Below, piece after piece: positions 58,562 to 64,000 of a stretch of DNA of 64,000 nucleotides (positions are counted from its first letter, which is position 1; every line of letters begins with the position of its first letter). The stretch comes from Aquabacterium olei (GTDB lineage: Bacteria > Pseudomonadota > Gammaproteobacteria > Burkholderiales > Burkholderiaceae_C): positions 2,108,001 through 2,172,000 of the forward strand of contig NZ_CP029210.1 of NCBI RefSeq assembly GCF_003100395.1, written 5' to 3'. Below the pieces are notes generated by a model. The model had not been told where the DNA came from. It worked only from the letters and a program-made list of their open reading frames with translations, and searched no databases. The translations under genes and the position numbers were made by a program.

Positions 58562-59635
58562 TCACAGCGACGAGGCTGCGATGATTTGCTGGCAGCGCTG
58601 TTCGAGGTAGCACACGAACGGCCCGAACGTGGCGAACGTCGGGTTGCGCGCGTTGCCGGCCTTGAAGCGCTGGTAGATCTGCTGGGCGATGCCGGCCAGG
58701 CGGAACAGGCCGAACACCGTGTAGAAATCGAAGTTGTCGACGCTGATGCCGGTCTGCTCGCTGTAGTAGCGCACGACCTCGTCGCGCGTCAGCATGCCGG
58801 GCGCGTTGGTCGGCTGGCGACGCGAGCCCTTCATGAACATGTCGTCGTCGGCCTGCACCCAGTAGGCCAGCGCGCTGCCCAGGTCCATCAGCGGGTCGCC
58901 CAGCGTGGCCATTTCCCAGTCCAGCACGCCGATCACCTTCAGCGGGTCGTTCTCGTCAAGCACCACGTTGTCGAAGCGGAAGTCGTTGTGGATCAGGCGG
59001 ATGGCCACCTCGTGCTTCGGCTGCTTCTCGGCCAGCCAGGCCATCACGGCTTCGAAATCGCCCACGTCGTCGGTGCGGGCGGCACGGAAACGCTTGCTCC
59101 AGCCCTCCACCTGACGGGCCACATAGCCTTCGCCCTTGCCCAGGTCGGCCAGGCCCGCCGCAGCCGGATCCAGCTTGTGCAGGTTGATCAGCGTGTCGAG
59201 CACGTTGAGGCACAACTGGCGGGTGCGCTCGGGCGTGAGACCCAGCTCGGGCGGCAGGTTCTGGCGCGGGATGACGCCCACCAAGCGCTCCATCACGTAG
59301 AACGGGGCACCGATCACCTCGGTGTCTTCGCAGATGGCGTAGACCTCGGGCACCGTCGGGTAGACGGGCTTGAGCTTGCGCATGATGGTGGCCTCGCGCA
59401 CCACGTCGTGCGCCGACTTGGCGATGTGACCGAACGGCGGCCGACGCAGGATCAGGTCCTTGTTCGGGTATCGCAGCAGGTAAGTCAGGTTGGAAGCCCC
59501 ACCGGGATACTGCTTGAGCTCCGGCTCGCCCTCGAGCGTCAGGCCCTGGCTCTGCAGCCAGGCGGTCACGCGCGGCAGGTCGACTTCTTCACCGGCACGC
59601 ACCTGGCCTGCATCGTCGATCAAGGACTTCTCCAT
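58562..59635 (-). CDS. Phosphotransferase family protein (APH / ACAD10-like)
   Basis: 357 residues with a protein-kinase-like fold. YPGGASNLTYLLRYPNKDLI forms the nucleotide loop, the catalytic Brenner motif is LIHNDFRFDNVVLDE and the metal-binding motif is VIGVLDWEMATLGDPLMDLG. It resembles the kinase domain fused to acyl-CoA dehydrogenases (ACAD10/11), which phosphorylates hydroxyacyl-CoAs, rather than antibiotic kinases. Substrate remains a guess. It leads the operon with the SDR gene and is divergent from the LysR gene. Confidence 0.87.
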   Translation of the reverse strand: MEKSLIDDAGQVRAGEEVDLPRVTAWLQSQGLTLEGEPELKQYPGGASNLTYLLRYPNKDLILRRPPFGHIAKSAHDVVREATIMRKLKPVYPTVPEVYAICEDTEVIGAPFYVMERLVGVIPRQNLPPELGLTPERTRQLCLNVLDTLINLHKLDPAAAGLADLGKGEGYVARQVEGWSKRFRAARTDDVGDFEAVMAWLAEKQPKHEVAIRLIHNDFRFDNVVLDENDPLKVIGVLDWEMATLGDPLMDLGSALAYWVQADDDMFMKGSRRQPTNAPGMLTRDEVVRYYSEQTGISVDNFDFYTVFGLFRLAGIAQQIYQRFKAGNARNPTFATFGPFVCYLEQRCQQIIAASSL

Positions 59636-59686
59636 GGGGCTCTCTCCTTCGGTAGATGGCGCGGCAGTGTAGAAACGCACAGATAA

Positions 59687-59721
59687 TGAATCAAGTGCAT
59701 TCTTTGAATCTACATCCATTC
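59687..59721. promoter_or_regulatory. Candidate LysR-type operator array (GAAT/ATTC repeats)
   Basis: Four half-sites alternate between the divergent genes: GAAT (59688), ATTC (59699), GAAT (59706), ATTC (59718). They form two dyads, GAAT-N7-ATTC and GAAT-N8-ATTC. The first also contains the LysR T-N11-A pattern (59687-59699). The array ends 6 bases before the LysR GTG start, so autorepression is plausible along with control of the phosphotransferase-SDR operon. Confidence 0.55.
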
Positions 59722-59726
59722 GCATC

Positions 59727-60707
59727 GTGAATCTCGGCAAGATTGATCTGAACCTGTTTCTGGTGTTCGATGCCATCGTGCAGACCGGCTCGCTGACTGC
59801 CGCCGCGCGCGACCTGCACCTGAGCCAACCCGCCGTCAGCCACGCACTGGCCCGCCTGCGCGACGCGCTGGGCGACCCGCTGTTCACGCGCCAGGGGCGG
59901 CGCATGCTGGCCACGCCGTATGCGCGGACGTTGACACCGGCGGTGCGGCAGGCGCTCGCCACGCTGCAGGCGGGCATCAAGGGGCCGCAGCAGGGTTTCG
60001 AGCCGGCCGCCGCCGAGCGCAGCTTCACGCTGGGCATGCGCGACATCCTGGAGGCGCTCACCCTGCCCGGTCTGATGGCCCACATCCGCGAACACGCGCC
60101 CGGCGTCACGGTCAACAGCATCCAGGTGGAGCGCCACGACATTGCCGACGCGCTGCGCCAGGGCCGGGTCGATGCCGCCGTCGACATCGCGCTGCCGGTG
60201 TCGCCCGAGGTCAACCACACCCGGCTGGTGCTGGATCGGCTGGTGGTCGTGGCCCGCCGTGGGCACCCCGCCCTGCGCGGCGGCGCCCTGCATCTGGACG
60301 ACTACCTGGCCGGCACGCACGTGCTGGTGTCGGCACGCCGGCAGGGGCTGGGCCTGGAAGATTTCGAGCTGAGCCGGCAGGGTCTGCGCCGCCACATCGG
60401 CCTGCGCTGCCGCCACTACTTCGCGGCCTGCCGCGTGGTGAGCCAGACGGACATGCTGCTGACCATGCCGCAGCAGTACGCACGCGTGGCCAACCAGCAC
60501 TTCGACAACACGCTGCACGACTTCCCGCTGAGCCCGGCCCAGCTGGACGCCCACCTCTACTGGCACGCGGCCATGGAAGACGACCCCGCCAACCAGTGGC
60601 TACGCGCCCGCATCATCGCGGCCGTGCAGCTTGAACTGGCCCGCCTCGGGCTGCCGAAAGCCGACAACGACGCGCCGCCCGTGATCAGCCCGCCAGACGT
60701 CGACTGA
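59727..60707 (+). CDS. LysR-family transcriptional regulator
   Basis: 326 residues. An N-terminal winged helix-turn-helix (LDAIVQTGSLTAAARDLHLS-like region, residues ~8-65, with LSQPAVSHALARLRDALGDP) is followed by a periplasmic-binding-protein-like effector domain (about 95-300). The sequence resembles the NodD/PcpR-like group, suggesting an aromatic or acyl effector, but this is only an impression. The start is GTG; no ATG is suitably placed. It probably controls the divergent phosphotransferase-SDR operon. Its end overlaps the convergent membrane-protein gene by 23 bases. Confidence 0.93.
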   Translation: MNLGKIDLNLFLVFDAIVQTGSLTAAARDLHLSQPAVSHALARLRDALGDPLFTRQGRRMLATPYARTLTPAVRQALATLQAGIKGPQQGFEPAAAERSFTLGMRDILEALTLPGLMAHIREHAPGVTVNSIQVERHDIADALRQGRVDAAVDIALPVSPEVNHTRLVLDRLVVVARRGHPALRGGALHLDDYLAGTHVLVSARRQGLGLEDFELSRQGLRRHIGLRCRHYFAACRVVSQTDMLLTMPQQYARVANQHFDNTLHDFPLSPAQLDAHLYWHAAMEDDPANQWLRARIIAAVQLELARLGLPKADNDAPPVISPPDVD

Positions 60708-61902
60708 TCCAGCCGCCCGCCTTGCCAGCCCAGCCTGCACCCACGTCGGCCTCACAACAGGTGGGCAGGTGCCAGAACAGCGGCCACGCCAGGCACAGCA
60801 CAAGCAGCAGTGCCCCCCAGCCTGATCGCTGCCACGGGAAGCGCGGCTGCGACAGCGTGGCCATGGAGGGCGGCTCGTCGGCCAATGGCAGGCGGCGCAG
60901 CGCCAGGGCCAGCACCAGGGCCAGCGACACCACGTGAACCTGAATGAAGCGCCCCCAGTCCTGCGCCAGTGCAAAGAGGGGCAGGCTCCACAGCACACAG
61001 GCCAGGCTGCCCCAGGCCACGCGACCGACATGCTCACCCGGATAGCGACGCCACCACAGGATCACAGGCAGCGCCGCGCACACCAGGCTGGCTGGATAGA
61101 CACGCACGTAGTCGTAGTGGATGACCGTGAGCCAGGTGTTGTGCAAGGCCCCTTCAATGTCCTGAATGGGCCACAGCACGATGCCCTGGCACAGGCTGGC
61201 CGAGTGTCCGGCGGCCAGCAGGCTGGCACAGAAGCCGGTCCCGTCCAGAGGGCGAGCCCAGAGCCACAGGGCAGCTGCCGCCCCCAGAGACGTCAGCAGC
61301 ATGGCCGCCGCGGTCAGGCGCCACACGCGGGGCGTCTGCCAGGACACGAAGGTCGCGAGGCAGAAGTACGGCGCGTAGAACACCAGCATCTCGTGCGACA
61401 GCACGAGCAGGCCCGCCGACGCGATGGCCAGCACGGCCAGGAACGGATGCCAGATACGCCGATGCAGGCACCACACCACGGCGGCCAGCAAGGCGAAGTG
61501 CAGCACCTCCTTGCGCGCCACCTCCGCCAGCGAAAAGTAAGGAAAGGCGAGCGCCGCCGGCGACGCCAGCCACAGCAGGTACCACACCGGCTTGCATCGA
61601 CGGGCCAGCACAGCGGCCAGCGCCGTCAGCATGACGGCATAGGCAAGCGTGGCCACGGCCGCCGCCCACACCGTCACCGGCACGTGACTCCATCGGGCCA
61701 GCGGCCACAGCATCGCGCCCATGGCGCCCCGGCGCGTGAAGCCCTGGCGATAATCCAGCACCCAGTCACCCAGCACGAAGCCGTTGTCGGCTCGCACGTG
61801 GTAAGCCAGCAGGCCACACCAGACGAGCAGCATGCCGACCATGACGGTCACCACAGGCCACTGGCGCCCGTCACGGGCCCAGACCGCCCTGCTTTCCTCC
61901 AT
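60685..61902 (-). CDS. Unrecognised multi-pass membrane protein
   Basis: 405 residues with roughly ten hydrophobic helices. The first helix is VVTVMVGMLLVWCGLLAYHV; a short loop then has DNGFVLGDWVLDYRQGFTRR. SLAEVARKEVLHFALLAAVV and LSHEMLVFYAPYFCLATFV are further recognisable stretches. Polar motifs DYRQGFTRRG and ARKEVL look functional. The topology recalls integral-membrane glycosyltransferase or polysaccharide-polymerase-like proteins, but I do not recognise a family. The ATG at 61902 has a strong GGGAGAGGG ribosome binding site. It overlaps the LysR gene's end. Confidence 0.75.
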   Translation of the reverse strand: MEESRAVWARDGRQWPVVTVMVGMLLVWCGLLAYHVRADNGFVLGDWVLDYRQGFTRRGAMGAMLWPLARWSHVPVTVWAAAVATLAYAVMLTALAAVLARRCKPVWYLLWLASPAALAFPYFSLAEVARKEVLHFALLAAVVWCLHRRIWHPFLAVLAIASAGLLVLSHEMLVFYAPYFCLATFVSWQTPRVWRLTAAAMLLTSLGAAAALWLWARPLDGTGFCASLLAAGHSASLCQGIVLWPIQDIEGALHNTWLTVIHYDYVRVYPASLVCAALPVILWWRRYPGEHVGRVAWGSLACVLWSLPLFALAQDWGRFIQVHVVSLALVLALALRRLPLADEPPSMATLSQPRFPWQRSGWGALLLVLCLAWPLFWHLPTCCEADVGAGWAGKAGGWISRRLAG

Positions 61903-61950
61903 GCCCTCTCCCTTTTTGATCGTCAACAGCGATTCTGTGGAGGAGCAAGC

Positions 61951-61980
61951 CGGGAAAGAAAGGCCCCGTGCGGGGGGCCT
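61951..61980 (-). terminator. Intrinsic terminator after mogA
   Basis: On the minus strand AGGCCCC, loop CCGCAC, GGGGCCT (61980-61961) is followed by TTCTTTCCCG. It lies about 43 bases after the mogA stop and separates the darP-mogA unit from the membrane-protein gene. Confidence 0.8.
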
Positions 61981-62022
61981 GTGCGTCCGTACGCCCCCAG
62001 ACAGAGGGGGCGGCGCACCCAG

Positions 62023-62640
62023 TCAGGCTGACGTGCCGGGGAGGGGCCGTCGCGCTGACTTCGGTCGAAAGGCATCGCAGACCGCCGGATCGGTCTCGAT
62101 GTAGGGGCCGCCGATGAGGTCAATGCAGTACGGGACCGCCGCGAAGATGCCGGGCACCACGGCGCGCCCTTCCGCGTCCCGCAGGCCTTCCAGCGTTTCG
62201 GCGATCGACTTCGGCTGCCCGGGCAGGTTGAGGACCAGGGCCTGCTTGCGGATGACCGCCGTCTGCCGCGACAGGATGGCCGTCGGCACGAAGCGCAGGC
62301 TGATCTGGCGCATCTGCTCCCCAAAGCCCGGCATTTCCTTGTCGGCCACATCCAGCGTGGCCTCGGGCGTCACATCCCGCGGCGCGGGCCCGGTGCCACC
62401 AGTCGTCAGCACCAGGTGGCAGCCTTCGACGTCCACCAGCTCGCGCAGCGTCTGGGCGATCAGGTCGCGTTCGTCGGCGATCAGGCGAGGTACCCAGGTG
62501 ACCGGGTTGCGCACGGCACGACCCAGCCAGTCCTGCAGGGCCGGCAGACCCTTGTCTTCGTAGACCCCTGTGCTGGCGCGGTCGCTGACTGACACCACCC
62601 CGATCCGCACGGGCTCGAAACCGGACTGCGGGCTGCTCAT
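62023..62640 (-). CDS. mogA: Molybdopterin adenylyltransferase MogA
   Basis: Adenylates molybdopterin before molybdate insertion. 205 residues, trimeric cytoplasmic enzyme. It shows IGVVSVSDRASTGVYEDKGL, the MoCF signature LVLTTGGTGPAPRDVTPEAT and LVLNLPGQPKSIAETLEGLR. Together with moaA and mobA at 29-31 kb it gives a substantial part of the cofactor pathway. Its ATG overlaps the darP stop by 4 bases. Confidence 0.95.
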   Translation of the reverse strand: MSSPQSGFEPVRIGVVSVSDRASTGVYEDKGLPALQDWLGRAVRNPVTWVPRLIADERDLIAQTLRELVDVEGCHLVLTTGGTGPAPRDVTPEATLDVADKEMPGFGEQMRQISLRFVPTAILSRQTAVIRKQALVLNLPGQPKSIAETLEGLRDAEGRAVVPGIFAAVPYCIDLIGGPYIETDPAVCDAFRPKSARRPLPGTSA

Positions 62641-63245
62641 GCGTCGTCCGATTCGTCGCCCGCGTCGGACGACATCGAGGGAGCCGGGGGCTCGCCAGCA
62701 TCCGCCATCATCGCGTGCTTGATGAACTGGAACAGCTCACGGTAGGCCCGGCCGTTGCGCTTTTCGGGCGCCGCAGCCTGGTCCTTGCGTGCATTGCGCA
62801 CCAGGGCGCGCAGTTGCTGCACGTCGGTGTCGGGATGCGCCGCCACCCACCGGGTCACCACGTCCTTGTCTTCGCTCAGCAGCTCGGTGCGCCAGCGTTC
62901 GGCCTGATGCAGTTCTAGCGCGTTGCGGGCGTGGCCCAGCTGGAACTCGGCCACGGCTTCGCGCAGCGGCTCCGCGTCGACCTCACGCATCACCTTGCCG
63001 ATGAACTGCAGCTGGCGCCGCTTGCCCTCGAAGGATCGCGTGGATTTGTAGTTGGCCAGCGCGTCGCGCAACCGCTCGGGCATGGCGATGTCGTTCAGGC
63101 GGGCATCGGGCATTTCCAGCAGCTGCTTGCCCAGGGCCTGCAGGTCGTGGCTCATGCGCTTGAGCGCGCTCTTGCTCGGACGGCCGCCGAACGGGTCGTC
63201 GCCACCGTCCACGCCGTCGTCTTGATCAAAATGTTTCGGATTCAT
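62637..63245 (-). CDS. darP: Ribosome biogenesis factor DarP (YjgA, DUF615)
   Basis: 202 residues, mostly helical. The DUF615 core is visible in RPSKSALKRMSHDLQALGKQ, RRQLQFIGKVMREVDAEPLR and RNARKDQAAAPEKRNGRAYR, followed by ELFQFIKHAM. It associates with late 50S precursors. An acidic start (FDQDDGVDGGDDPFGG) and acidic tail flank the core. It is divergent from pmbA, the same neighbour pair as in E. coli, across a 42-base gap. Confidence 0.95.
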   Translation of the reverse strand: MNPKHFDQDDGVDGGDDPFGGRPSKSALKRMSHDLQALGKQLLEMPDARLNDIAMPERLRDALANYKSTRSFEGKRRQLQFIGKVMREVDAEPLREAVAEFQLGHARNALELHQAERWRTELLSEDKDVVTRWVAAHPDTDVQQLRALVRNARKDQAAAPEKRNGRAYRELFQFIKHAMMADAGEPPAPSMSSDAGDESDDA

Positions 63246-63287
63246 GTGGTCGCTATGATACGGGGGCCCTCTTCACCAGACCACAAC

Positions 63288-64000
63288 ATGGCCGCCAAGA
63301 ACAGCACGTCCTCCTCCGGCAAGACCCCCGCTTTGCAGTCCAACGGCTTCGCCTACAGCCGCGAGCACTTCCAGCAGCTGATTGAAGACACGCTGGGGCT
63401 CGCCGGGAAGCTGGGCGCCACCGATGCCGCGGCCGAGGTCTCCGAAGGCATGGGCCTGTCGGTGTCGGTGCGCAAGGGCAAGCTCGAGAACGTCGAGCGC
63501 AACCGCGACAAGACCATCGGCGTGACGGTTTACGTGGGCCAGCGCCGCGGCAACGCCAGCACCTCCGATTTCTCGCCGCAGGCGCTGGAGCAGACCGTGC
63601 GCGCCGCCTACGACATCGCCCGCTACACCGCCGAAGACCCGGCCGCCGGCCTGCCCGACGCCGAGGACCTGGCCCTGGGTCGCGCCGCCAAGCGGGATCT
63701 GGACCTGTTCCACCCCTGGGCCATCGACGCCGAGGGAGCCGCTGAACTGGCCCGCCGATGCGAAGACGCCGCCCTGGTGGTCGACAAGCGCATCACCAAC
63801 TCCGAAGGCGCAGGCGTGTCGGCGCAGCAGTCTCACTTCTTTGCCGGCAACACGCGCGGCTTCCGCGGCGGTTATGCCAGCTCGCGCCATTCGCTGTCGG
63901 TGTCGCCCATTGCCGGCCGCGGCAACGACATGCAGCGCGACTTCTGGTACACGTCCGAGCGCGATGCGCGCGACATGGCCCGGCCTGAAGCCGTGGGCCG
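63288..64000 (+). CDS. pmbA: Metalloprotease regulator PmbA/TldE, N-terminal part
   Basis: The first ~237 residues of a TldD/PmbA-family protein; the window ends inside the gene. It begins with a Ser/Lys/Ala-rich lead, then REHFQQLIEDTLGLAGKLGA, SEGMGLSVSVRKGKLENVER and RDKTIGVTVYVGQRRGNAST, typical of PmbA. TldE and TldD form a heterodimeric protease that processes some peptides and antitoxins. It is divergent from darP, the conserved arrangement. Confidence 0.95.
   Translation, partial: MAAKNSTSSSGKTPALQSNGFAYSREHFQQLIEDTLGLAGKLGATDAAAEVSEGMGLSVSVRKGKLENVERNRDKTIGVTVYVGQRRGNASTSDFSPQALEQTVRAAYDIARYTAEDPAAGLPDAEDLALGRAAKRDLDLFHPWAIDAEGAAELARRCEDAALVVDKRITNSEGAGVSAQQSHFFAGNTRGFRGGYASSRHSLSVSPIAGRGNDMQRDFWYTSERDARDMARPEAVG

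Overview
This window is a gene-dense, GC-rich piece of bacterial chromosome carrying almost only core genes. Gene content and order point to a betaproteobacterium of the order Burkholderiales (Comamonadaceae / Sphaerotilus-Leptothrix / Aquabacterium type). The markers are smc-zipA-ligA, dapC-dapD-pilU-dapE-prmB, dnaX-ybaB-recR, pyrG-kdsA-eno-ftsB, the pair darP and pmbA facing away from each other, and the gloB-mltD / yafS-like-rnhA block. The taxonomic call is an inference from gene content; no rRNA gene is present to test it. I see no tRNA, rRNA, CRISPR array, insertion sequence, integrase or prophage, and no gene-free stretch above 300 bases (largest gaps 279, 275 and 256 bases).

Layout. 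0-2 kb: the end of dnaK and all of dnaJ, separated by a long hairpin. 2-6.7 kb: a response regulator with TPR repeats, a minimal histidine kinase, and a large amino-acid decarboxylase pointing back at them. 6.8-8.7 kb: NfeD and stomatin-like membrane proteins and a DUF2237 protein. 8.7-15.4 kb: ligA, zipA and smc on the minus strand. 15.6-19.4 kb: queF with a CbiM-like membrane protein, then two overlapping membrane diguanylate cyclases. 19.5-26.9 kb: lysine/diaminopimelate synthesis (dapC, dapD, dapE) with a PilU-type ATPase, prmB and an ABC-F protein. 26.9-31.7 kb: a DksA/TraR zinc-finger protein, ohrR-ohr, an NlpC/P60 hydrolase, moaA-mobA and a GNAT acetyltransferase.

31.7-42 kb: rnhA, a methyltransferase, gloB, mltD, recR, ybaB, dnaX, rhlE, a prolyl-4-hydroxylase-like enzyme and yaaA. 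42-51 kb: a gamma carbonic anhydrase and hslO; truC, a nicotinamide riboside kinase and pnuC; then ftsB, eno, kdsA, pyrG and an acyltransferase. 51-57.7 kb: an Anbu-type proteasome-like peptidase coupled to mutS, suhB with a long tail, trmJ and cysE. 57.7-64 kb: an SDR dehydrogenase and a phosphotransferase with a divergent LysR regulator, an unrecognised multi-pass membrane protein, mogA, darP and the start of pmbA.

The most interesting signals lie inside or between ordinary genes. dnaX carries a possible -1 frameshift signal: a run of six G plus C, a 7-base spacer, a perfect hairpin, and a stop 13 codons later. It would yield a gamma-sized product. Several genes (NlpC/P60, dapC, dnaX, ohrR, perhaps moaA) have a promoter -10-like hexamer only 6-8 bases before the start codon and no ribosome binding site, which suggests leaderless mRNAs. 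Also notable are the dnaK-dnaJ hairpin, the Anbu-mutS coupling, a repeated GAAT/ATTC operator in front of the LysR gene, and a structured queF leader.
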